Assembly: GCA_013299105.1 (NCBI GenBank)
Contig: JAAFJY010000049.1
Location: 1-33,747, forward strand
DNA: 33,747 nt
Reading direction: 5' to 3'
Source: Chitinophagales bacterium
GTDB taxonomy: Bacteria > Bacteroidota > Bacteroidia > Chitinophagales > Saprospiraceae
The translations under genes were made by a program, and so were the position numbers. Below the pieces are notes generated by a model. It saw nothing but the letters and a program-made list of their open reading frames with translations. It was not told the origin of the DNA and did no database searches. The first letter of the stretch is position 1, and each line of letters starts with the position of its first letter. Shown one piece after another: positions 8,146 through 14,674 of the stretch.

Positions 8146-8340
8146 ATGATCAAAATGCTGTTTATGCTCTCCGTCATTTACATCGCTTACCGCATGTTTT
8201 TTGGCAGCAACAGAGAGCGGGTAGAAGGGCCACCGCGCCGCAACAACATTGTACACAACAATCCGCCCTCTCAGCAGGAAGAACCTGTGGCCCGCAAGAG
8301 TGAGCGCGAGGATTACATTGACTATGAAGAACTCAAGTGA
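8146..8340 (+). CDS. Small single-pass membrane protein, function unknown
   Basis: 64 aa. One N-terminal hydrophobic segment (residues 3-19, MLFMLSVIYIAYRMFF region) is followed by a short charged and Pro/Asn/Gln-rich cytoplasmic-type tail. Small proteins with this layout, annotated as DUF4834, are common in Bacteroidota, but I cannot confirm that family from so few residues. The gene overlaps the next one by 17 bases (its stop at 8338-8340 lies inside the pseudouridine synthase reading frame), which suggests translational coupling and supports it being real. Confidence 0.6.
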   Translation: MIKMLFMLSVIYIAYRMFFGSNRERVEGPPRRNNIVHNNPPSQQEEPVARKSEREDYIDYEELK

Positions 8341-9031
8341 GGAAATTGGCCAAGAGCGCATTGGAGATTGGGTGTTAGAAAAAAACAACCAATTCATCGC
8401 TTTCAGCAAGCCCGCCAGCATTCCCGTACAAGCAGATAAAACTGAAGACAAGTCCTTGCAGCAATTGGCCGAAATTTACGCCAAATCCAAACTGCACCTG
8501 GTCAACCGCATCGACCGCCCGGTGAGCGGGGTGGTGCTTTTTGCCAAAAACAGCAAGGCCATGACCGAACTAACCGAGCAGTTCAAAAACCGGGAGATCA
8601 ACAAAACCTACCTGGCCATCGTAGCCGCTGAACCGCCAGCACCCCAGGGCAAACTGACCCACTGGATCGAAAAAGATGGCCGGACCAATCGCAGCAGCAT
8701 CAGCGACACTAAAACCAGCGAAAACGCCCAGGAAGCCATCCTGGAATACCACCTTTTGGGCAGCAGCGACCGCTATTTTCTACTGGAAGTGCGGCTCATC
8801 AGCGGGCGGCACCACCAAGTGCGGGCGCAATTAGCCAAAGTTGGCTGTCCCATCAAAGGCGATGTAAAATATGGAGCCCGGCGGGGCAACAAAGACCGCT
8901 CGATCCACCTGCACGCCTGGAAACTGAGCTTTTTGCACCCTGTTACGCGAGAGCGCATCAGCTTAGAAGCACCTTTACCCAACGAATCACTTTGGGATGC
9001 GATGAAGGTATTTTTACACGAGGAATTGTAA
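8324..9031 (+). CDS. RluA-family RNA pseudouridine synthase
   Basis: 235 aa from ATG 8324. It isomerises uridine to pseudouridine in rRNA or tRNA. The catalytic motif is NRIDRPVSG with Asp64 as the expected nucleophile; the conserved RHHQVRAQLA block and the C-terminal HLHAWKLSFLHPVTRE segment are also present. No S4 domain is visible, as in short RluA/RluC-like members (about 220-240 aa). A longer frame opens at 8249, but that start lies inside the previous gene and adds 25 unrelated residues. The ATG at 8324 fits the overlap with the small membrane gene. rsmG follows 6 bases downstream, so an RNA-modification operon is likely. Target position in rRNA or tRNA cannot be told from sequence. 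Confidence 0.92.
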   Translation: MKNSSEEIGQERIGDWVLEKNNQFIAFSKPASIPVQADKTEDKSLQQLAEIYAKSKLHLVNRIDRPVSGVVLFAKNSKAMTELTEQFKNREINKTYLAIVAAEPPAPQGKLTHWIEKDGRTNRSSISDTKTSENAQEAILEYHLLGSSDRYFLLEVRLISGRHHQVRAQLAKVGCPIKGDVKYGARRGNKDRSIHLHAWKLSFLHPVTRERISLEAPLPNESLWDAMKVFLHEEL

Positions 9032-9037
9032 GCGTAC

Positions 9038-9664
9038 ATGGAAACTATTTTAGCCCATTTTCCCCGCCTGAGCGAAACCCAACAGCAACAGTTCGCCGCC
9101 TTGGGTGAGCTCTATGCCGAATGGAACAACAAAATCAACGTCATCTCCCGCAAAGACATTGAAGAACTGTATCCACACCACATCCTACACTGCTTAGGCA
9201 TCGCCAAGATCATCGACTTTGCCCCGGGCGCAAGGGTCTTGGACTTGGGCACAGGAGGTGGCCTGCCGGGTATTCCACTGGCCATATTGTTTCCTCAAAC
9301 CCAATTTACCTTGATTGACGGCACGGGTAAAAAAATACTCGTGGTCAGTGAAATCGCCAAAGCCATTGGCCTGGAAAACGTAGACGCCCGCCACGCCAGG
9401 GCTGAGGAGTTGAAAGAAAAATTTGACTTCGTGGTATGCCGAGCAGTAGCTGCCATCGACAAATTGGTGCTGTGGAGCCAACCCCTGCTGGCCAAAAAAC
9501 ACCAACACGGCTTGCCCAATGGCCTGATCACCCTCAAAGGAGGCAACTTGAAAGAAGAATTGGCGGCCTTGCCGCGAGGCTCATATGTGGAAAAATATCC
9601 CTTGAGCAAGTACTTTAAGGATCCTTATTATCAGGAAAAATTTGCGATTTACGTGCAGGGATGA
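9038..9664 (+). CDS. rsmG: 16S rRNA (guanine-N7)-methyltransferase RsmG
   Basis: 208 aa, normal RsmG/GidB length. It methylates N7 of the conserved G527 of 16S rRNA (E. coli numbering) using S-adenosylmethionine. The SAM-binding loop LDLGTGGGLPGIPLA starts at about residue 67. The N-terminal family segment YAEWNNKINVISRKD (about 28-42) and the VVCRAVA block (about 131-137) are present. It is preceded 6 bases upstream by the pseudouridine synthase and probably shares its transcript. Confidence 0.96.
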   Translation: METILAHFPRLSETQQQQFAALGELYAEWNNKINVISRKDIEELYPHHILHCLGIAKIIDFAPGARVLDLGTGGGLPGIPLAILFPQTQFTLIDGTGKKILVVSEIAKAIGLENVDARHARAEELKEKFDFVVCRAVAAIDKLVLWSQPLLAKKHQHGLPNGLITLKGGNLKEELAALPRGSYVEKYPLSKYFKDPYYQEKFAIYVQG

Positions 9665-9845
9665 CGAGTGAGTTGCAGGGTTTAGAGTAAGTTGAAGGGG
9701 TTTTAGGTTGAAATGTTGAAGAGATAGGCTTCGACTCAAGCCTAAGGTGCACTTCAGCCCCCCACTTTTCAACCCTTCAATATTTCAACTTTTCAACTAC
9801 GCTAATTCTCCAAAAAACTTATCTTTACCACCAAAACCACTAACC

Positions 9846-10229
9846 ATGTCTTTTGAAGTTGTAGGGAAAATGATCAAAAAGTACGAAACCGAAAACAAAA
9901 GCGGTTCGTTCCAGGCCCGTGAATTTGTGATTGAAGTCGAAAGCGGCCAATATCCACAATTCGTTAAGTTTCAATTGGTGCAAGACCGTTGCGCCCTGAT
10001 CGATGAATACAACGAAGGTGATGAGATCAAAGTACACTTCGACCTGCGTGGCCGCGAGTGGCAGGGCAAGTACTTCACCAACCTCAATGCCTGGCGTTTG
10101 GAGCGCCCTGCTGCCAACAGTGCACCAGCGCCTGCGGCATCCTCAGCGCCCAGTGCACCAGTAAGCTCCAGTGCCGACGAGATCAGCAGTTCAGGCAACG
10201 GTGGCGACATGGACGACCTGCCTTTCTGA
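9846..10229 (+). CDS. DUF3127 protein with SSB-like acidic C-terminal tip
   Basis: 127 aa from ATG 9846; a start 33 codons upstream would add low-complexity residues from the intergenic repeat. The N-terminal ~85 residues match the DUF3127 family (SFEVVGKM, FVIEVESGQYPQFVKFQ, EIKVHFDLRGREW), which looks like a small OB-fold. Residues 88-118 form an Ala/Ser/Pro linker. The last residues GGDMDDLPF closely resemble the acidic-hydrophobic tip of bacterial single-stranded-DNA-binding proteins (DDIPF type), which recruits repair and replication partners. A nucleic-acid-binding role with SSB-like partner recruitment is therefore inferred. The preceding 180 bases contain diverged inverted copies of TTGAAGGG/CCCTTCAA-like sequence and a -7-like TATCTTTA at 9819-9826. 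A strong terminator follows. Confidence 0.88.
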   Translation: MSFEVVGKMIKKYETENKSGSFQAREFVIEVESGQYPQFVKFQLVQDRCALIDEYNEGDEIKVHFDLRGREWQGKYFTNLNAWRLERPAANSAPAPAASSAPSAPVSSSADEISSSGNGGDMDDLPF

Positions 10230-10247
10230 TCAGTTTGGTTACCAGAC

Positions 10248-10305
10248 AACAAACAAAGCCAGCATTTGAGAATGATCAAATGCTGGCTTTGTTTGTTAGT
10301 TTTTG
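10248..10305 (+). terminator. Strong intrinsic terminator after the DUF3127 gene
   Basis: A perfect 22-bp stem (10248-10269 pairing with 10276-10297) around the loop GAATGA, followed by AGTTTTTG. The core is AAAGCCAGCATTTGA / TCAAATGCTGGCTTT. It ends the plus-strand transcript before the minus-strand accessory island. Confidence 0.93.
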
Positions 10306-10373
10306 AGCCAAAAAAAGGCCGACAAATTTGCTTTTGTGGTTTAACAAAAAAAGAACACACCCGAAGGCGGTCT

Positions 10374-10437
10374 GGCTGTGATCAAGTATCAGTGAAAAAG
10401 CTTGATTTTTCATAGCAGATTGGAGCCGCACCCATCA
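10374..10437 (+). pseudogene. Short fragment of an IS30-type transposase
   Basis: About 60 bases closely match the IS30 remnant on the minus strand at 19319-19380. Read in frame it gives DQVSVKKLDFS, a stop, then QIGAAP; the other copy reads DQIAVKKLDFLHQIGAAP and continues into the IS30 FCDPHSPWQ motif. Here the similarity stops at that point. The fragment lies about 30 bases from the end of the SDR gene, at the boundary of the accessory island. Confidence 0.55.
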
Positions 10438-10468
10438 AGCACTTCTGTCTCATTTTGCTGAATCCTTG

Positions 10469-11248
10469 TTAGCCGCCGTAATTTTCTCTTATAAATCCGC
10501 CTTCTGAATGAATTATTTGTCCTGTTACCCATTCAGCGTTTTCACTTACAAGAAATGAAATTAACTTGGCAACATCTGATGGTTGCCCAAGTCGCCCCAT
10601 CGGAAATCTGTCCTTAAATATTTTTTCTTGTTGCTCATCTAACCAACCTGTATCTGTCAATCCTGGATTCACTGCATTTATAGTTATTCCCTTTTTTGCA
10701 ATTTCTTGTGATATAGTTCTTGTAAGGATTTCAATAGCACTCTTTGTGGTAGCATATGCAATCTCATTATTCATGAAACTCAGCGTTTGTCCCGAAGTCA
10801 AATTAATAACTCTGCCATTCTTCTGTCCTTGAAATCGCCTAATAAATTCAGCAATCATCAAAATTGGTGTTTTGAAATTTACGATATAATGTTTATCAAG
10901 TTCTTCTGCTGTTATTGTTTCGATTTTTGTTTGAGTACTATAGGTAGCGTTATTTACAAGTATTGTTGGAATACCTAATTTATTTTCTACTTCGCAAAAC
11001 AGTTTTTGTACACTTGTCTCTTCTAAAAAATTAAGCTCTATTTTCTCACACCTCACACCTAAACTTCTTATTTCTGCTTGAATTAAGTCTGGCTCTTTGC
11101 TTTCTACGCTCCAAGGCATTTGCTTGTCGTAATCAGTCCAAAAAGTAAAGAATATATCGATTCCGTTTTTTGCTAACTCAACGCAAATAGCTCTGCCAAT
11201 TCCTTTTAGCCTACTTGTTCCTGTAACTATTGCAATTTGTCTACTCAT
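10469..11248 (-). CDS. SDR-family NAD(P)-dependent oxidoreductase (cassette-type gene)
   Basis: 259 aa, classical short-chain dehydrogenase/reductase length. It has the Rossmann TG(TSRLK)GIG cofactor loop at residues 9-18 (two residues longer than the common TGxxxGIG form), NNA at 99-101, and the catalytic Ser152, Tyr165 and Lys169 in YATTK. The C-terminal VTGQIIHSEGGF segment is typical of FabG-like members. Substrate is unknown. It is the most downstream gene of the minus-strand array, with its own promoter in the repeat at 11298-11410 and an ~90-base leader. Its stop TAA lies inside GGCTAACAAGG, resembling the TAACA core at other cassette junctions. Codon use and composition are AT-richer than the flanking core genes. 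Confidence 0.92.
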   Translation of the reverse strand: MSRQIAIVTGTSRLKGIGRAICVELAKNGIDIFFTFWTDYDKQMPWSVESKEPDLIQAEIRSLGVRCEKIELNFLEETSVQKLFCEVENKLGIPTILVNNATYSTQTKIETITAEELDKHYIVNFKTPILMIAEFIRRFQGQKNGRVINLTSGQTLSFMNNEIAYATTKSAIEILTRTISQEIAKKGITINAVNPGLTDTGWLDEQQEKIFKDRFPMGRLGQPSDVAKLISFLVSENAEWVTGQIIHSEGGFIRENYGG

Positions 11249-11297
11249 TGTGGTTTATGCGGTTTCGGTATTACAACAGCTGGGCCCAGACATTATG

Positions 11298-11410
11298 AAG
11301 GCTGCCCACTGACACCCTCAGTTTGTGCCTATGCATAAAGATACCATAAAATCCTGACTATTCAAAGGCTTCCAATCAGACCTGCTTTTACAAATTAGGA
11401 TGTTGGAAGG
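11298..11410 (-). repeat. Cassette leader repeat, copy 1
   Basis: One of four ~110-bp copies (others at 12053-12165, 13011-13115, 14041-14153). Read on the minus strand they begin with an AACATC core followed by TATTTGTAAAAGCAGG-like sequence, then GAAGCCTTTGAA, the promoter, and a short hairpin. In this copy the hairpin is ACTGA (11308-11312)/TCAGT (11318-11322). It separates the RibD-like gene from the SDR gene. Confidence 0.9.
11336..11366 (-). promoter_or_regulatory. Bacteroidota promoter of the SDR gene
   Basis: On the minus strand TTTG (11363-11366), a 19-base spacer, then TATCTTTA (11336-11343). This fits the TTTG-N19-TANNTTTG consensus with the last base changed. Confidence 0.8.
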
Positions 11411-11470
11411 TAGTGGGGTTGGGAGTTTTACCACTGTTTTCGAGCTTCATGGTCTACCATTATGTTTTGG

Positions 11471-12010
11471 CTAGTAGCCAGTACGTTTGTAATGAAGTTG
11501 AGTTAGTCCTTTGTCAAATGATTTTGCAGAAACAAGTTCTAATTTTTGTTCAGGTCTGCCGTCCTTAAATAGTCTTATTCCATTACCAACTAATATTGGA
11601 ATAACAGAAATAACAAACTCGTCAATAAGGTCATCTTTCAAAAGTTCATTTACTATTTCGGCTCCGCCATCACAAAAAATATTTTTCCCGTTTTCGGATT
11701 TAAGTTTGTCAATAAGTGATTTAAGGTCTTCCGTATAAAACTTTACTGAACCGATGCTTGGTCTCGGTGTCCGTGTAATGATGTAAGCATCTTTGTCAGC
11801 GTGAGGGAAGTCAAAACCCATTGAAATTACCTTGTCGTAAGTTTTGCGGCCAACAATTACTGCGTCCACAGTTTTTATGAAGTCTGCATAACCGTAGTCT
11901 TGTCCTTCTTGTTCTACAATTGAAAGGAATGCAAGGTCATCATTCGGTTTTGCAATGTAGCCGTCTAAACTTGTTGCGATGTATAGTATTACTTTTCTGT
12001 CTGTTGTCAT
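11471..12010 (-). CDS. Dihydrofolate reductase family protein (RibD C-terminal-like)
   Basis: 179 aa, typical of stand-alone RibD-C/DHFR-fold proteins. Visible motifs are the N-terminal ILYIATSLDGYIAKPNDDL (residues 9-27), VGRKTYD (53-59), the FCDGGAEIVNELL block that forms the nucleotide-binding region, and DEFVISVIPILVGNG. Such proteins share the DHFR fold and may reduce pteridine or pyrimidine substrates with NADPH; many are uncharacterised, and trimethoprim resistance should not be assumed. It has its own promoter in the repeat at 12053-12165. About 60 bases separate its stop from the next repeat. Confidence 0.92.
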   Translation of the reverse strand: MTTDRKVILYIATSLDGYIAKPNDDLAFLSIVEQEGQDYGYADFIKTVDAVIVGRKTYDKVISMGFDFPHADKDAYIITRTPRPSIGSVKFYTEDLKSLIDKLKSENGKNIFCDGGAEIVNELLKDDLIDEFVISVIPILVGNGIRLFKDGRPEQKLELVSAKSFDKGLTQLHYKRTGY

Positions 12011-12052
12011 TTTTTATTGTCTTTCGTTTGAGTCTTCATCGCTTGATTGCTA

Positions 12053-12165
12053 AGGGGCTGCCTATTGAAACCCTTCAATCTGCACCTATGTACAAAGATA
12101 ACCTAAAACCCCGACAATTCAAAAGCCTCCAATCCTGCCTGTTTTTACAAATAGGATGTTGAAGG
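12053..12165 (-). repeat. Cassette leader repeat, copy 2
   Basis: Matches the other copies through its whole length. On the minus strand it begins TTCAACATCCTATTTGTAAA. Its leader hairpin is perfect: ATTGAA (12064-12069) / TTCAAT (12074-12079) with loop ACCC. The arms differ from copy 1 (ACTGA/TCAGT) while pairing is kept. It lies between the nucleotidyltransferase and RibD-like genes. Confidence 0.9.
12093..12123 (-). promoter_or_regulatory. Bacteroidota promoter of the RibD-like gene
   Basis: Minus-strand TTTG (12120-12123), 19-base spacer, TATCTTTG (12093-12100): an exact match to the consensus. Confidence 0.87.
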
Positions 12166-12176
12166 AAGACTTCCTG

Positions 12177-12959
12177 CTATTGTCTGTTCTCAATATCATT
12201 AAAATAGGCCATCACTTTTTGATCTGTGTCGCTTTGTAAACTCACCTTGTCATCAAAAAGCTCAGACCTTAGTTGCCTGTATAACGATACTGCGTTTCTC
12301 AAACTGTCTAATATTGATTGTCTATCGTATGCAGGAATAGTGAGTTTTAGCTTAGCTAAATCTTTACTTGCTAAATCTGTTTCTACTTTCCTAACACCAC
12401 GAGGTAAGTTGTCGTTTTTAATGTGAAGCAAGGGTCCAAACACCAGCATTCGTAAAAACCCCATAAAATCGTATGCTTCAAGGTATTCTCCACGTCCAAT
12501 TTTTAATAAAGCATAATGTATCCAAATCCAAAAACGGTCTTCAATCCACTGGTAGTCGGGGTATGGAAATTTTGCTTCTGAATTACTGATTACTGCTTCA
12601 AGTTGCCCTCCTTTATCAAGCAATAGCGTTGGCGTTTCAATCCGCGAGTAAAACTCGTCAAGCGTTAAAAACTTTATGTCAACGTGTAGAAGCGGGTTGT
12701 CGAATAAGCAAATCAAAACCCTTGGCTCGCCAACGTGTTCACCTGTAAATCCGGATAAAAAATTGCCTAGCCGGTTCGCATAATCAAGCATTAGTCTTTT
12801 GTCGCCTGAAACTTTACGCTTGGTTACAAGAATTAAATCGAGATCAGAAAACTCGTCTAGTTCATTTGTCAACCAAGAGCCTGCCACTGCCAAACCAATA
12901 ACATTGTCGTCGGGCTCGAAAATTCTGGTGGCTTTTTCAGCAAATGCTTGTTGTATCAT
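12177..12959 (-). CDS. Nucleotidyltransferase-fold protein (aminoglycoside-adenylyltransferase-like)
   Basis: 260 aa. The N-terminal domain has the nucleotidyltransferase signature GSW...SDLDL, with Gly27-Ser28 and metal-binding Asp39 and Asp41. A third acidic residue is probably Asp94 in LHVDIKF. The C-terminal half is helical (WIHYALLKIGRGEYLEA, LRNAVSLYRQLR), like AadK/ANT(6)-type proteins and other stand-alone MNT/KNT-fold enzymes. It could modify an antibiotic or a cellular target; resistance is not established. It has its own promoter in the repeat at 13011-13115 and lies only 11 bases from the next repeat downstream. Confidence 0.88.
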   Translation of the reverse strand: MIQQAFAEKATRIFEPDDNVIGLAVAGSWLTNELDEFSDLDLILVTKRKVSGDKRLMLDYANRLGNFLSGFTGEHVGEPRVLICLFDNPLLHVDIKFLTLDEFYSRIETPTLLLDKGGQLEAVISNSEAKFPYPDYQWIEDRFWIWIHYALLKIGRGEYLEAYDFMGFLRMLVFGPLLHIKNDNLPRGVRKVETDLASKDLAKLKLTIPAYDRQSILDSLRNAVSLYRQLRSELFDDKVSLQSDTDQKVMAYFNDIENRQ

Positions 12960-13010
12960 TTTTTGGTATTGTCTGGCTTAAAAGTACCTGTAACAGGTCG
13001 CGTATTGGTA

Positions 13011-13115
13011 AAGGCCGCACATTTACCCTCAATTCGTGTTCAGACATAAAGATACCAAAAAACCACCGTTCAAAGGCTTCTAATCAGGGCTGCTTATCCA
13101 AACCGATGTTAGTGG
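13011..13115 (-). repeat. Cassette leader repeat, copy 3
   Basis: Minus-strand start CTAACATCGGTTTGG; the TAA there is the stop codon of the HHH gene. GAAGCCTTTGAA and TATCTTTATG are conserved. It shares an extra CGCGTAT-containing block (12998-13006) with copy 4 (14030-14037). Its hairpin arms are less perfect than those of copies 1 and 2. Confidence 0.87.
13047..13074 (-). promoter_or_regulatory. Promoter of the nucleotidyltransferase gene
   Basis: Minus-strand TTTG (13071-13074) and TATCTTTA (13047-13054). The spacer is 16 bases, three shorter than in the other copies, so this promoter may be weaker. Confidence 0.65.
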
Positions 13116-13609
13116 CTGCCTTTTTTGTCTTTCTGTTCATATCCTAATATTTCAAACCACGATTTTTGAGGTCTGCTTTGGGGATAGCCATTTTCAGTGC
13201 GAAACTTTTTTCGTTCTTCGGTAAAGTCCCACCATGTTTTTTCCGGGTCTTTTGTGTTTGCAAAGTTTACTACTAATCTGAACTGGTCTTCAACACAAGG
13301 GTCAGTACAATAACCTTTTTTTAGTTCGTATTCGTCAGTCAGTTTTGCTCCATCTTTGTTTTTTAGTTCGCTGAGTGAATAGTAACCTAAAAACACAAGG
13401 TCTTCGGCAAATTTTATTCCGACTGACGGAATAGTTTGAAATTCTGCCAACGCATAAATTTCTTTTGCTCTTTCAGGTGTGGCCTTGAGCAATACTTCCA
13501 GTTCGTCTATTGCGAAGTCGAGAACATTTGCAATTTTGATTTTGTTCTTTCTCAATTTTGCTTTTTCAATGTCCGTCAGTGGTAATTTGATGTTTTTCCT
13601 ATTTTTCAT
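13109..13609 (-). CDS. Helix-hairpin-helix protein of the Cdd1 (pathogenicity locus) family
   Basis: 166 aa from ATG 13609; a TTG three codons upstream is possible but less likely. Residues about 28-75 carry helix-hairpin-helix-like sequence (IDELEVLLKATPERA, then IPSVGIKFAEDLVFLGYYSL), which usually binds DNA non-specifically. The middle has the family-typical GYCTDPCVEDQFRLVVNFAN, followed by a Trp-rich WWDFTEERK. The molecular role of the family is not established. The start lies inside the end of the VOC gene (11-base overlap), so the two are co-transcribed and probably coupled. The stop TAA falls inside the conserved TAACATC core of the repeat downstream. Confidence 0.82.
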   Translation of the reverse strand: MKNRKNIKLPLTDIEKAKLRKNKIKIANVLDFAIDELEVLLKATPERAKEIYALAEFQTIPSVGIKFAEDLVFLGYYSLSELKNKDGAKLTDEYELKKGYCTDPCVEDQFRLVVNFANTKDPEKTWWDFTEERKKFRTENGYPQSRPQKSWFEILGYEQKDKKGSH

Positions 13610-13976
13610 CTTCCGCAAAAGTCAGTACATAGCCATTGTTGTCTTCAATGGAAAATTCTGTCGCGCCGTAAAATGTTTTTTCAAGTCCTTTAACCACATT
13701 TACTTTGTCTTTAACTTGGTCAAAGAATTTTCTGACTTCACTGGTCTGAATATACAAAAGCAAAGAGCCTCCGTTTTGTCTTGAAATCATTGGCAAGTCA
13801 TTACCTAAATTTTCAAAGGATTGAAACATAAAAGTTACGTTTCCGCAAGTCATCATCGCCCAAACAATGTCGCCTTGTTCGGGAACTGTCGCAACAACAT
13901 CAAATCCCAACTGCTTGTAGAAATCAATGGTCTGCTTGATGTCTGTAACAAAAATGTTTGGCGATACTGTATCCAT
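13599..13976 (-). CDS. VOC-superfamily protein (glyoxalase/bleomycin-resistance fold)
   Basis: 125 aa, the usual size of a single vicinal-oxygen-chelate monomer. It has two beta-alpha-beta-beta-beta repeats: SPNIFVTDIKQTIDFYKQLG (residues 5-24) begins the first, and GSLLLYIQT then GATEFSIEDNNGYVLTFAE the second. Metal ligands are not obvious apart from Glu residues near the C-terminus, so enzyme versus binding or resistance function cannot be decided. It is the first gene of a two-gene unit with the HHH gene. The promoter lies in the repeat at 14041-14153. Confidence 0.9.
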   Translation of the reverse strand: MDTVSPNIFVTDIKQTIDFYKQLGFDVVATVPEQGDIVWAMMTCGNVTFMFQSFENLGNDLPMISRQNGGSLLLYIQTSEVRKFFDQVKDKVNVVKGLEKTFYGATEFSIEDNNGYVLTFAEDEK

Positions 13977-14040
13977 ATTTTCTTGTTTTGTCTGTTCAGG
14001 TACTGGTCGTTAAGGTTGCTACAACCTGTCGCGTATATTG

Positions 14041-14153
14041 GAGGCAGGCCATTTGAAGCCCTCCATTCGCGTCAATGTGTAAAGATGAGATAAAATCTTG
14101 ACTGTTCAAAGGCTTGCGACCACCCCTGCTTTTACAAATACGATGTTAGAAGA
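14041..14153 (-). repeat. Cassette leader repeat, copy 4
   Basis: Minus-strand start CTTCTAACATCGTATTTGTA, then AAAGCAGG, AAGCCTTTGAA and the promoter. It drives the VOC-HHH pair. An upstream-of-gene block TCGCGTATATTGG is shared with copy 3. The stretch 14154-14319 between this copy and the next ORF is about 165 bases with no gene that I can see. Confidence 0.88.
14080..14110 (-). promoter_or_regulatory. Promoter of the VOC-HHH pair
   Basis: Minus-strand TTTG (14107-14110), 19-base spacer, CATCTTTA (14080-14087). The first base of the -7 box deviates from TANNTTTG. Confidence 0.68.
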
Positions 14154-14319
14154 AGTGGCTTGGCATTTTTGCTAAGGGTTTAGGGGGTTTGCTATGGCGG
14201 GGAGTTTTGGCACTAAACTAGGTTCGGAGCACTGAACTTCCACCTTGCACAAATGTGTCTGTGAAGCACGAAACCCCCACTAGCAGTAGGCTTTTCTATC
14301 TGTCGGTGAAGCTGAGCTG

Positions 14320-14658
14320 TCATTTTATTAAATAATGTGTCACCAAGATAATACCATAAATCCAAAAATTGTAAAGTGTCGTGTAGCCAAGTCCGTAAGC
14401 AATACTTGTTGTCAAGTTGCCTTTACATTTGTTGGAGTTTTTAAAAATCAATCGTAAGGAACGGAAGAAAATTCAATACAACATTGCGATAAAAACTATA
14501 ATAACTGTCCACACAACCGCACCAAAAAGCCTAAAGAAGACAGTAATTAAAATTGTCACCACTACCCAAAGAACAAAACTCAAAATTATACCTTCAATTC
14601 CGTCACCAATGTTAATCAATACCTCACCAAAAGAATTAAGCTGCTTGGTGGAAGTCAT
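14320..14658 (-). pseudogene. Small membrane protein gene interrupted by an in-frame TGA
   Basis: From ATG 14658 the frame runs 61 codons with two hydrophobic segments (about residues 20-36 and 38-61), reaches TGA at 14473-14475, then continues in the same frame for 50 more codons to a stop at 14320. The continuation, IFFRSLRLIFKNS then NFWIYGIILVTHYLIK, is a plausible basic loop and third hydrophobic segment. Read with Trp in place of the TGA, the junction MLYWIFFRS looks natural, which suggests a TGG to TGA mutation in a ~112-aa protein. It has the same strand and AT-rich character as the array genes. No leader repeat precedes it because the IS4-type element lies directly upstream. The family is unknown; the alternative is a functional 61-aa protein. 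Confidence 0.5.
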
Positions 14659-14674
14659 TCATTGAAAACAAAAG

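Noticed and set aside
10469-12959. An antibiotic-resistance cluster (DHFR-like plus adenylyltransferase-like)
   Set aside because: The proteins are only fold-level relatives of resistance enzymes; no diagnostic resistance-gene sequence is recognisable.
13599-13618. TTG start at 13618 for the HHH gene
   Set aside because: ATG at 13609 is in frame three codons later and gives a standard start; the TTG adds nothing recognisable.
10469-14153. A classical integron with attC sites and intI
   Set aside because: No tyrosine recombinase gene is in the window, and the repeats lack clear RYYYAAC/GTTRRRY core pairs and an attC-like fold. Only the organisation resembles an integron.
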